A DNA stretch of 46,308 nucleotides from Methylicorpusculum sp. (GTDB lineage: Bacteria > Pseudomonadota > Gammaproteobacteria > Methylococcales > Methylomonadaceae): the NCBI RefSeq assembly GCF_030651835.1, contig NZ_JAUSBX010000052.1, positions 1 to 46,308 of the forward strand, in the 5' to 3' direction. Positions 1 to 6,729 of this stretch are shown here, one piece after another; position 1 is the stretch's first letter, and every line of letters begins with the position of its first letter. The position numbers and the translations under genes were made by a program. The notes beneath the pieces were generated by a model. That model did no database searches, was not told where the DNA came from, and saw nothing but the letters and a program-made list of their open reading frames with translations.

Positions 1-432
1 CTTAAATCCCGTCATCCATGCCTGGAGGTGAGTGCGATCGATACCGGTATTGATACGCCTCATGAACGCAACGCATGGATGGCTAAAAACGTAGCGGCCA
101 TGCCCAAAGATCGGCCCGTGGTCGTTTTGGTCGGCTCACACCATACGTTAAAAGAAATTAACTGGCTCACCAGCAAAGGCGTACCATCAACAGCAGAAAT
201 ATTGCATAAACAAGGTTTTCTCGTGAAATCGTTTCCTCAAATCTGGATACCGAAAAAATGCAATAGCGAGTATGACAGGGCATACCGTTTTGTCAGCATT
301 GATAAACCGGAAGCTTTGACTTTACTTGTCGATGACCTTTTTGCAACGCTCAATGCCAAAGAGCCGGAACAAGTCGAGGGGGTTGTCGACGGGTTAATTT
401 TGTGGGCGTGCGACAACCTGACGCGCGACTAA
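1..432 (+). CDS. Secreted TraB/ChaN/Tiki-like protein, C-terminal part of the gene that starts at 45817
   Basis: This is the 3' part of a 260-residue protein whose 5' part is at 45817-46167. Base 1 is the first base of codon 118 once the circle is closed, and no start codon is needed here. The segment holds the second conserved patch of the family, VVLVGSHH, which resembles the glycine-histidine motif near the end of TraB/ChaN/Tiki folds. The first patch (FIGETH) is in the other half. Some relatives bind haem or act as metalloproteases; the role of this one is unknown. A strong terminator follows at 518. The fold assignment rests on two short motifs and is moderately sure; the reading frame across the join is certain if the circle is real. 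Confidence 0.7.
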   Translation, partial: LKSRHPCLEVSAIDTGIDTPHERNAWMAKNVAAMPKDRPVVVLVGSHHTLKEINWLTSKGVPSTAEILHKQGFLVKSFPQIWIPKKCNSEYDRAYRFVSIDKPEALTLLVDDLFATLNAKEPEQVEGVVDGLILWACDNLTRD

Positions 433-517
433 AAGCCACATTCCATATATACCGATTAGTAGTTAAAATGGTGGTAACCCAATTGCGATGCGATTGTACC
501 CATATATCTACCCTCTC

Positions 518-546
518 AAATGCGGCTTTTTAGCCGCATTTTTTTG
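518..546 (+). terminator. Rho-independent terminator
   Basis: A hairpin with ten-base arms (AAATGCGGCT, then its complement) around a TTTT loop is followed at once by a T run. It lies about 85 bases after the stop of the TraB/ChaN-like gene and should end its transcript. The rest of 433-610 shows no gene. Confidence 0.85.
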
Positions 547-610
547 CCTAAAATTAGGCATAGGCTGATGGAATACTTTCATTTTCCGTGGTGATAGTTA
601 ACTTCTAAGT

Positions 611-829
611 TTGAAAGTAGACAATTTTAGTAAAATAAATTTTAAATTTTTGAGGCGAGTTGCAGTAAGCGAAAGCGGAGGCCTTGCGCGATTACCTGAA
701 TCTGACCCAGACCCAGGGGTGATGACGGTGCAGTTTAGGCGAAGGTACGGGGAATACTCGGTGGAAATCAACAATACAGGCTACAATGCGCTCGGTTCAG
801 TGCCCACTACACTTCGTGATTTGTTATGA
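611..829 (+). CDS. Hypothetical 72-residue protein, TTG start
   Basis: I do not recognise this small basic protein. It would start at TTG 611 with no clear ribosome-binding site, so the true start could be further in. The case for it being real is its context: its TGA stop overlaps the ATG of the next small gene as ATGA (826-829). That gene's TGA in turn overlaps the GTG of the SEC-C protein gene (975-978), giving a chain of three coupled cistrons. It has no signal peptide or membrane segment. It could equally be the decayed tail of a longer gene. Confidence 0.35.
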   Translation: MKVDNFSKINFKFLRRVAVSESGGLARLPESDPDPGVMTVQFRRRYGEYSVEINNTGYNALGSVPTTLRDLL

Positions 830-978
830 AATACCCCGATTGTGAAAACATTATTGAAATCGAACCCTGGATGGTTGACGAACTTTTCGGATGCCCTCAT
901 TGTTGGGCGATTCTCCAACTTGTAACGGATAAAGGTGGTTATTACAACACCAATGACAAACGGTTTGGTGCTTTGTGA
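826..978 (+). CDS. Small CxxC protein, 50 residues
   Basis: This short ORF starts at ATG 826, overlapping the previous stop, and ends in a TGA that overlaps the GTG start of the SEC-C protein gene. The protein contains the pair FGCPHC, a possible zinc knuckle, and no other recognisable motif. The double start-stop overlap suggests translational coupling within a three-gene operon. Its function is unknown. It could be the truncated front of a larger zinc-binding protein. Confidence 0.4.
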   Translation: MKYPDCENIIEIEPWMVDELFGCPHCWAILQLVTDKGGYYNTNDKRFGAL

Positions 979-1709
979 TTACGTCTGAGCTAAACCTAAT
1001 ATCGCCATTGACCAAAGCCGAACAGGATAAACTCCAGCAATTCTTGCTGACAAGCACGACCTCGAATGAAACGATGTTACTGGATAACTTGAACGGCTAT
1101 TTGACGGCGATTGCCATTGGTCCTACGACATTACCGTTTGATCTTTGGTTTTCGCGCATTTGGGGACCAAACGAAGAAGATATGCCGAATTTTGCTTCGC
1201 AAGAGGAGGCTCAGCATATCTTTAATCTAATCATGCGGTACTTCAATAGCATCATTGCCGTGCTAGAACATGACCCAGACAGCTTTGAACCGGTCCTTGA
1301 TAGTTATATTTCGCCCGAGGGAGAGAAATGTTTCGACGGTGAGATGTGGGCTTATGGTTTTATAGAAGGGGTTAATTTGTGTCAGCAAGATTGGCAACCC
1401 CTGATTGAAGACCCTGAGGGAAAAGACGCTTTTTTACCACTCTTCTTATTGGGTTCCGATGAGATTTCGCCTGAGCAGGAAAAATTGGTCGAAACCCGCA
1501 TGCAAACCGCCGCATTGTCCAAATACATTCCGGAATGTATTGCTTTCATTTATCGATTCTGGCAACCCTACCGGCTAGCTATGCTAGAACGGACAGTTGC
1601 TAAACAAGCAAGGAGAGATGGCGTCAAAGTCGGGCGAAACGATCCTTGTTCCTGCGGCAGCGGCAAGAAGTTCAAGAAATGCTGCGGTGCTGCGGCGGAT
1701 CTGCATTAA
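975..1709 (+). CDS. YecA/UPF0149-family protein with C-terminal SEC-C zinc motif
   Basis: The 244-residue protein has an acidic helical N-terminal part typical of the YgfB/YecA (UPF0149) group. Early in it is [14 protein letters not shown], a signature-like segment of that group. It ends with a SEC-C motif ([17 protein letters not shown], about residues 220-237) whose four ligand positions are intact. SEC-C domains bind zinc and occur in SecA and many small accessory proteins; the cellular role of YecA-like proteins is poorly defined. The GTG start at 975 overlaps the upstream stop, which supports this start. A 190-base spacer with no evident feature follows. Confidence 0.8.
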   Translation: MITSELNLISPLTKAEQDKLQQFLLTSTTSNETMLLDNLNGYLTAIAIGPTTLPFDLWFSRIWGPNEEDMPNFASQEEAQHIFNLIMRYFNSIIAVLEHDPDSFEPVLDSYISPEGEKCFDGEMWAYGFIEGVNLCQQDWQPLIEDPEGKDAFLPLFLLGSDEISPEQEKLVETRMQTAALSKYIPECIAFIYRFWQPYRLAMLERTVAKQARRDGVKVGRNDPCSCGSGKKFKKCCGAAADLH

Positions 1710-1899
1710 TGGTTAACTCATGACATTGATACATCGTTAGCGTTGAGCTTTTAGTGTGGGTCAGAGCTGTATCAATGCCAAGCATGTTAAAGGTCATGTA
1801 AGCTAGGTTGCTTCCTCTATCGCAAATCGGAGCTAAGTGGACTAAAATTCTCCTTTCTCGTCCAAAACAGACCCTTTGCTAGCCGCTTGGAAAAAAGTC

Positions 1900-2697
1900 A
1901 TGGATCAAACCGGTAGTGAGCAAGCAGAAATCGTTCTGCTATCGCAACAGCTTGCTGCGCTCCTGGAAAATCTGGAGCAGATGCTGCAGCAGGAAAAGCC
2001 CTATTTAGTGGCACTCTATCAGTCAAACCTGGGTGAATTGGAGTATCGCTTGCTCGGTTTACAAATCGAATGCCGCGCATTAAAAGAGCGTATCGAGTTG
2101 GCTACACGCACCCTAAATCAGGGTGAAACCCTGACCCAAAGCCATTTAGATGCCATTGAAGAACAAATTAAGCAAGCTTTCCTTCTCTGGCAAGTGCAAC
2201 TTAACGAACAAGCGCAGGCTCTTTCAGACAGTTTTACTTATTTAAACGGTTTAGTCCCGGTCGATGTTGCGGTGGTAAGTCGCGCCAAAAAGGCTTACCG
2301 TCGACTTGCGCGCTTGTTACACCCCGATGTCAGTCCAAAGCATCAGGCGCTCTTTGAGCATTATTGGCCATCGGTACAAGACGCTTATCGAGCTATTGAT
2401 GCCGACTTATTAGAGGCTTTGCTACACGTTATAGAAACTACGGCGATACAAGATACCGGCAACGAGGATGCAGAGGCCACTAAAAATAGGCTTATCCACA
2501 TGATCGCTAAAGAAACTGAACGCCTACTGACGCTACGCAACGATCCACCTTTTTGTTGGGCCGAACAGTTGCAAGACGCGCATTGGTTGAATGAGCGGCG
2601 TGCGGTGTTGGATTTGGCTATTCAGCAGGAAAGTGAGCGCTGGGCGGCACTGACCACTCGTTACGTGGGCATTACAGCCCAAGTCAATCAGGAGTAG
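1900..2697 (+). CDS. J-domain protein with long coiled-coil N-terminus
   Basis: The protein has about 265 residues from ATG 1900, which has GGAAAA upstream; an in-frame TTG at 1876 is a weaker alternative. The first 110 residues or so are Glu/Gln/Leu-rich and probably coiled coil. A short J-like domain follows, with AYRRLARLLHPD carrying the HPD tripeptide needed to stimulate DnaK ATPase. A further acidic helical tail comes after it. No glycine-rich or zinc region of classical DnaJ is present, so this is a class C-type J protein. It lies 5 bases before the HIRAN gene and is probably co-translated with it. The client is unknown. Confidence 0.7.
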   Translation: MDQTGSEQAEIVLLSQQLAALLENLEQMLQQEKPYLVALYQSNLGELEYRLLGLQIECRALKERIELATRTLNQGETLTQSHLDAIEEQIKQAFLLWQVQLNEQAQALSDSFTYLNGLVPVDVAVVSRAKKAYRRLARLLHPDVSPKHQALFEHYWPSVQDAYRAIDADLLEALLHVIETTAIQDTGNEDAEATKNRLIHMIAKETERLLTLRNDPPFCWAEQLQDAHWLNERRAVLDLAIQQESERWAALTTRYVGITAQVNQE

Positions 2698-2702
2698 CTC
2701 CT

Positions 2703-3137
2703 ATGAAAGACCTGCTGCCCTTGTCTGTATTAACACAGCAATTAATGCAGCGTAGCCTGCAAAAAAAGGCTATTGAGCTACCGTTTGCCAAAACTATTTT
2801 CTTGTTAGAAACCCACATTGCTGGCCTACACTACCACGACATCAAACAAGTAACAGAAACAGTGCAGGTCCATGATGCGCTGAAATTGCGCAGGGAACCA
2901 GCCAACACTTATGATGAGCTGGCTATCGAAGTCTTGACCATAAACCAGTGTAAACTCGGCTACCTGCCAAAGCATCGTAACCCTATCTTGGCAAGGTTGA
3001 TGGATGCCGGCAAGTCTTTGATAGCCGAAGTGGCCAGCATTAAAAAGGGCGATGATAGCTTGCCATACTATCGGCAAGAACCAAGCGAAGACAATGCCAT
3101 CACTGATATCCGTTTAAAAATATCTTTATATGAATAA
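2703..3137 (+). CDS. HIRAN-domain protein
   Basis: This 144-residue protein starts at ATG 2703, with AGGAG about eight bases upstream inside the end of the J-domain gene. The centre has the HIRAN pattern: a short strand leading into LKLRREPANTYDELAIEV and then LGYLPKHRNPILARLMDAG. HIRAN domains in HLTF and in standalone bacterial proteins bind damaged or stalled DNA ends, such as free 3' ends. The N-terminal 40 residues are not assigned. With the adjacent J-domain gene it forms a two-gene unit that might act on DNA-protein complexes; this is inference from the neighbourhood. Confidence 0.75.
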   Translation: MKDLLPLSVLTQQLMQRSLQKKAIELPFAKTIFLLETHIAGLHYHDIKQVTETVQVHDALKLRREPANTYDELAIEVLTINQCKLGYLPKHRNPILARLMDAGKSLIAEVASIKKGDDSLPYYRQEPSEDNAITDIRLKISLYE

Positions 3138-3518
3138 ATGGGTGATAGGGGGGGTAGATCAGTTTGGTAAGACTGTGGGTCATTGACAATTACCCACCCC
3201 ATCAATTCCCCATAATCGCCTTGTAGCGATGTCTTTCCGAAGACGTAAAGGATTCCTTCGTAGGGGTTAGAAATCAGAACGATTCCTATTTTTTAATCGC
3301 GCCGTTTTTGCAAAACAGGGTTGGATCGTTGATGAGCGAGGTAGCTTGTTATGTGCAATAGTTGGTTGGGATCTCAATGTTCGTTACCGGCCAAAACCGG
3401 ACTGCTGTCTATAATTTTGAGAGACAGTAATTGAATGAGTAACCGCCTTTCAAATTAGCCCTACATGCTTGTTTGAAAGACCTGACCCGATTTCCCTGAC
3501 AATAGTCTGGATCGTATT
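3138..3518. other. Gene-poor spacer after the HIRAN gene
   Basis: There is no convincing gene here. A weak hairpin (GTGGGT, 11-base loop, ACCCAC, 3175-3197) could end the HIRAN transcript. An open stretch around 3300-3415 on the + strand reads ERGSLLCAIVGWDLN near its end, but it has no start and I do not recognise it. I see no iterons and no origin-like cluster. Confidence 0.5.
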
Positions 3519-3680
3519 ATGGAATTGCTTGGGTATGGCCTTTCCGTTAGGAAGATTGCCGAAGTGTTGGGTTATTCGAGTCACATCGCGCTCAATACTT
3601 ATATCAATAAACGCGGTTTACAGCCGCTTATTAAGAAGGTTGGTCTAGATTCATGTGATTTTGCCAAAAAGTTATCTTAA
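3519..3680 (+). CDS. Orphan helix-turn-helix ORF, 53 residues
   Basis: The ORF at ATG 3519 gives a short protein with a clear HTH pattern, GLSVRKIAEVLGYSSHIAL, followed by NTYINKRG. It resembles the DNA-binding end of a resolvase or small repressor rather than a full protein. The reading frame upstream is closed by a stop at about 3496. A related fragment (MRIAEVLGV, then LNT) lies at 5158, just outside the IS4 remnant, so this may be a decayed piece of a mobile-element gene duplicated in the region. It is unclear whether it is expressed. Confidence 0.4.
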   Translation: MELLGYGLSVRKIAEVLGYSSHIALNTYINKRGLQPLIKKVGLDSCDFAKKLS

Positions 3681-3723
3681 CTGTTTGATACATAAAACCC
3701 ATCTCGTTGAATTGTTATATGCC

Positions 3724-4131
3724 TCAGACGGATCTTACTTCGTTGAGTAGATCAGGGTGACGGTCTAGCAGCTTGAGCAACTTAACCAAGGCCAGTGGGG
3801 GCTTAGTCTTGCCACTCTCATAGCGTGAGAAGGCATTGATGCCCCCGCCAAAGATTTCAGCGGCTTCGCGCTGATCCAGGCGAAGCTTCTTGCGTACATT
3901 GGTGATAAAACCTGGATCGACATAGGCAGCATTCACTTGTTTGTTGAATTGCAGCATCAATTCGTTGATGCGGATCGATTCAGCCATATCCAGAACAGCT
4001 TCATCACACACAGGACAAAAGTCGCCGGTAACCGCTTCGATAGTGATAGTAACACCCTTGTAGGTATAGGGCTGGTCGCGGGTATCATGGATCAGTTCCG
4101 CCGCACCGCAAACAGGACATTTCATGGTCAA
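3724..4131 (-). CDS. mqsA: MqsA-like antitoxin
   Basis: This is the 135-residue antitoxin of a type II system. The N-terminus has two CPVC pairs about 34 residues apart, which form the zinc-binding toxin-neutralising domain of MqsA. The C-terminus is an Xre-like HTH with REAAEIFGGGINAFSRYESG, the MqsA DNA-recognition region. Its start overlaps the end of the toxin gene by four bases (ATGA), so the two are translationally coupled in the usual toxin-first order. It should neutralise the upstream toxin and repress the operon at the palindromes at 4425-4449. Length matches the family (about 131 in E. coli). Confidence 0.93.
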   Translation of the reverse strand: MTMKCPVCGAAELIHDTRDQPYTYKGVTITIEAVTGDFCPVCDEAVLDMAESIRINELMLQFNKQVNAAYVDPGFITNVRKKLRLDQREAAEIFGGGINAFSRYESGKTKPPLALVKLLKLLDRHPDLLNEVRSV

Positions 4132-4424
4132 AGCTCCTTAAAGGATACAATTAGCACGTCATCGATGACCGTTAATTTCAGGTATACGTCACCTGCCTTT
4201 GTACTCGGCCGGTACACATCCTGCCAGACCGTATGATCGGCATGGGTGGTCATACTCTTGTAGAAATCCGCTGTCGTGAGTGCCTGTACGACAGCCAGCA
4301 TATCGGATACGCTCAACCCCATTTGCGCCGCTCCCTGTTCTGCCGAGTAAGTGGTTCGCACTTTGCCCGTTTCAACCAAGGTTTTGATCACTGATAGCTT
4401 GCAATGAGGGGTTAGTTTCTCCAT
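4128..4424 (-). CDS. mqsR: MqsR-like mRNA interferase toxin
   Basis: The 98-residue protein matches the MqsR family in length and pattern: MEKLTPHCKL at the start, a GLSVSDMLAVVQAL helix, and the C-terminal DVYLKLTVIDDVLIVSFKEL. MqsR is a RelE-fold ribonuclease that cuts mRNA at GCU/GCN sequences and lowers growth when the antitoxin is lost. The gene precedes mqsA and overlaps it. On a small circle lacking recognisable partition genes, this pair may serve as the maintenance system; that is inference. The gene looks intact. Confidence 0.93.
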   Translation of the reverse strand: MEKLTPHCKLSVIKTLVETGKVRTTYSAEQGAAQMGLSVSDMLAVVQALTTADFYKSMTTHADHTVWQDVYRPSTKAGDVYLKLTVIDDVLIVSFKEL

Positions 4425-4449
4425 AGGTTAATGCTAACCTAGTTGGTTA
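4425..4449 (-). promoter_or_regulatory. Probable MqsA operator upstream of mqsR
   Basis: Directly before the mqsR start are two nested inverted repeats: AGGTTA-ATGC-TAACCT (4425-4440) and TAACC-TAGTT-GGTTA (4435-4449). MqsA of E. coli binds AACCT/AGGTT palindromes in its own promoter, so autoregulation is likely here. A further GGTTAATT lies about 15 bases upstream. The match is by eye. Confidence 0.65.
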
Positions 4450-4537
4450 TTTTTGGCAAATTGGTTAATTGAAATAGAAGGAGAAAGCTATCGGAAAAAA
4501 CAGCGCCTAAAAAAATGACCCTTATTTTTAACTAAAA

Positions 4538-4579
4538 CCGGCCAGGGTAATTGACGTCAGCCGGCCAAGATAGTTGACG
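4538..4579. repeat. Two 19-bp direct repeats at the edge of the IS4 remnant
   Basis: CCGGCCAGGGTAATTGACG (4538-4556) and CCGGCCAAGATAGTTGACG (4561-4579) differ at three positions and are spaced 23 bases apart. Such spaced copies resemble transposase-binding repeats at the end of IS21-type elements. They sit exactly where the IS4 transposase fragment loses its 5' part, suggesting that a vanished element truncated it. The family is uncertain. Confidence 0.4.
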
Positions 4580-5104
4580 CCGGACAAGCTCCGCCTAATA
4601 CGCGTTGAACTGAACAATGGCGAAGTTGAAGTGTTGATCACCAACTTGATGGCTGAACAGGCTTTTCCGGTCGACGAATTCAAGGAATTGTACCATCTAA
4701 GATGGGGGGCGGAAGAAAACTACAAGCGTCTTAAACAGTGGGTAGAAATTGAGAACTTTTCCGGCAAATCGGCTTTGTCGGTTAAACAGGATTTTTATGC
4801 CAAGGTGCTCTCGACCAATCTTACCGCCGTGGTCGCCAATAGCTCTCAACGACAAGTAGAGAAGACAGCCGCCCATCGACAGCACGACTACCAGGTCAAT
4901 TTCGCGCAAGCGCTCACCAAAATGAAAAACACACTGATTGAACTCCTTTTACTTTCAGTTCAGCAATTGCAGCGCCGACTCGAAGTGCTGATTGATTACA
5001 TTGCCTGCACTATAGAGCCCATACGTAAAGGAAGAAGCTACAACAGATCGTGCTCAAAATCAAAAAACAGAATTTTCTATTGTAGTTACAAGAGGGCAAA
5101 ATAA
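4580..5104 (+). pseudogene. IS4-family transposase, C-terminal fragment
   Basis: About 175 codons remain of an IS4-family DDE transposase. Visible are VLITNLMAEQAF, then YHLRWGAEENYKRLKQW and EIENFSGKSALSVKQDFYAK, the region around the catalytic glutamate (Y-x2-R-x3-E type). The N-terminal two thirds with both aspartates are missing, cut at the direct repeats at 4538-4579. A TTG at 4574 opens the frame but is not a real start. The 3' end and an inverted repeat at 5120-5137 are kept. It differs in sequence from the IS4-family element at 38739. Confidence 0.85.
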
Positions 5105-5119
5105 ATCAAAGAGTTATCT

Positions 5120-5137
5120 CTTAACTTAATGACATTG
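5120..5137 (-). repeat. Right inverted repeat of the IS4 remnant
   Basis: Read on the - strand this is CAATGTCATTAAGTTAAG. It matches the IS4-element end at 38739 (CAATGCTGTTGACTTAAG) at 13 of 18 positions and the MITE-like end at 36652 (CAATGCCGTTAAGTTAAG) at 16 of 18. It therefore marks the right boundary of the remnant. Confidence 0.7.
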
Positions 5138-5567
5138 CTCCGGGTAGGGTTTTAAAATGAGAATTGCTGAGGTTTTGGGTGTTCAAATAAATCTGAATAC
5201 GCAGGCCGGAATAAGTACACGCCGTTAACAGTTATTAACCGCACTGATTGCGGTTCGAAAAAATATTTTTTCAAACAAAAATGCAGCGGATTTTATTAAA
5301 ATGTGGTTTATGCCATAAAAATTTTTTAGTGTTGTGTGGCCTAACATAGTTCTTGATTCTCTGGCTGCGACAATATACCGCGCGACATTTTGTCGCATTT
5401 AGTTCCCCGTCTTCAATGCCTAACATCACTCCCGGCTCTTTAACGAGTTCATAGACCTTTTCCAAGCGGCGACACCTCATCACCGCTCTTTTTGGAAATT
5501 TTGTCCAACGAAGTTTGGCGCACTCAATTCAGCGCCAGTCTTAGATGCTAATGAAAGTGGGTGGAGT
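5138..5567 (+). promoter_or_regulatory. Leader region of the biosynthetic operon
   Basis: These 430 bases before the first biosynthetic gene hold no gene of size, only a 23-codon HTH-like fragment at 5158. AT content is high. A hairpin AACCGC/GCGGTT (5237-5255) leads into a 16-base AT palindrome (5257-5272), GAAAAAATATTTTTTC, which could be a terminator for upstream transcription or a regulator site. A second hairpin, GCGACAA/TTGTCGC, lies at 5367-5396. A promoter must lie here, but I cannot fix a -35/-10 pair or a consensus Fur box by eye. Confidence 0.45.
5237..5272 (+). terminator. Hairpin plus AT palindrome, terminator-like
   Basis: A six-base stem with a seven-base loop is followed by a perfect 16-base palindrome ending in a T run. 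It would insulate the biosynthetic operon from the mobile remnants upstream. The palindrome could instead be a metalloregulator site. Confidence 0.4.
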
Positions 5568-5813
5568 ATGGCTTGGGACGAAGACGAAGATACGACGATC
5601 TATCATGTGGTTGTTAATCACGAGGAGCAATACTCCATCTGGCCGGAGTACAAGGAGGTGCCTAAAGGCTGGAAAACTGTCGGCAGAACCGGCCCGAAAC
5701 AGGAATGCCTGGATTACATTAAAGACGTTTGGACGGATATGCGTCCTTTGAGTTTGCGCAAGGCAATGGCGGAAAACGCGGAGCTTAGCGACATCGGGGC
5801 AGCGAGCTGTTAA
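5568..5813 (+). CDS. MbtH-like NRPS accessory protein
   Basis: The 81-residue protein carries the full MbtH signature: [40 protein letters not shown]. MbtH-like proteins bind NRPS adenylation domains and are needed for their folding or activity. ATG 5568 is chosen because family members begin with a short MxWDDED-type head, as here (MAWDEDED); GGAG lies only a few bases upstream. It is the first gene of the biosynthetic run, and its TAA overlaps the ATG of the phosphopantetheinyl transferase gene by one base, so both are made together. The tail beyond LRKAM is slightly longer than usual. Confidence 0.95.
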   Translation: MAWDEDEDTTIYHVVVNHEEQYSIWPEYKEVPKGWKTVGRTGPKQECLDYIKDVWTDMRPLSLRKAMAENAELSDIGAASC

Positions 5814-6721
5814 TGGCAACGCTCATCCAGGCAGCCGGACGGGTAGAGGTCGGGCAAAGCTGTTCGCACCTTCTACAGTCGTTTGAAGAGGAGACTCAAA
5901 AGCTCCCGGAGATTGGCGAAGTTCATGTTTGGTCGGCTCGGCTGACCCTTCGGCAAGGCTCAGGACAGGTTTCGACGCAAAATAAATTTGAAATCTTCTA
6001 TGGATCATTGTCGACGGATGAACGCAAACGAGCGGAAAGCTTCGTTCAAGAACGCGACAGAAACCGATACATTATCGCACGCGGGATCTTGCGAGAATTG
6101 TTGGGACATTACCTCGGCATGGCTCCTGAACAAGTTTGTTTCTCTTACGGGGCCAACGGAAAGCCTTATTTAGCCGATTCACTGGCCGGGAGCGGACTGG
6201 AATTCAATCTCTCTCATGCGGCCAATTCAGCGGTCTATGCGTTCGCCAACCGCACGCAAGTAGGAATCGACATAGAGCCGCTAAACAAGGGCCTGGCTTG
6301 GCGGGAATTGGCGCCGATCGTGTTTTCTGAGAGGGAGCAGGCGGAACTGGCCGAAATCCCGGACGATGAAAAAGCGGAAGCCTTCTTACGGGGATGGACT
6401 CGTAAGGAAGCGTTTGTCAAAGGATGCGGTGCAGGTTTGTCGTTAGACCTTAATGCTTTCGACGTACCCTTGGGACGGCTCGAAAATCCGAGTCCCGTTC
6501 AACTAGCTAACAAGCAAAAACAGTCTGACGTCTGGTGGCTATGTCCGATCGATCCGATTGCGGATTTCGTGGCGGCGCTAACCGTGAACGGCATGCCGCC
6601 GCTACGCGTCATAGCAAATCGCTGGATCGATTGGCCAACCCTGGTCAACCTGACCGTGACAGCCGTTCAGCAATCCGTAGGAGCGATGCCTCCGGCGCGA
6701 TTAGAGAAAAATCCACTTTAG
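5813..6721 (+). CDS. 4'-phosphopantetheinyl transferase, Sfp type
   Basis: This enzyme converts apo carrier proteins to holo form with coenzyme A, here most likely the five carrier domains of the two NRPSs. Conserved parts are visible: RYIIARGILRELLG, SYGANGKPYL, FNLSHAANSAVYAF, VGIDIEPL with the metal-binding D and E, and WTRKEAFVKGCGAGL. At 302 residues it is longer than Sfp (about 224). Part of the excess lies near residues 45-54, where an in-frame REP-like sequence is embedded (RLTLRQGSGQ), and part in an extended C-terminus. The TAG stop runs into the GGAGG that serves the next gene. The start overlaps the MbtH stop. Confidence 0.95.
   Translation: MATLIQAAGRVEVGQSCSHLLQSFEEETQKLPEIGEVHVWSARLTLRQGSGQVSTQNKFEIFYGSLSTDERKRAESFVQERDRNRYIIARGILRELLGHYLGMAPEQVCFSYGANGKPYLADSLAGSGLEFNLSHAANSAVYAFANRTQVGIDIEPLNKGLAWRELAPIVFSEREQAELAEIPDDEKAEAFLRGWTRKEAFVKGCGAGLSLDLNAFDVPLGRLENPSPVQLANKQKQSDVWWLCPIDPIADFVAALTVNGMPPLRVIANRWIDWPTLVNLTVTAVQQSVGAMPPARLEKNPL
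5945..5972. repeat. REP-like sequence in frame within the phosphopantetheinyl transferase gene
   Basis: These 28 bases (ACCCTTCGGCAAGGCTCAGG followed by ACAGGTTT) closely match the CCCTTCGACAAGGCT... segment in the intergenic elements at 17020 and 36519. The reading frame stays open through it, adding about ten residues to the protein. Confidence 0.65.
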
Positions 6722-6729
6722 GAGGCCAC

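Noticed and set aside
2490-2500. TTATCCACA, a perfect DnaA-box sequence
   Set aside because: It is a single copy inside the J-domain coding region with no neighbouring boxes or AT-rich unwinding element, so it is likely to be chance.
5140-5560. Fur box or ECF (PvdS-type) promoter for the biosynthetic operon
   Set aside because: I searched by eye for GATAATGATAATCATTATC-like and TAAAT-n16-CGT patterns and found no convincing match; only an AT palindrome at 5257.
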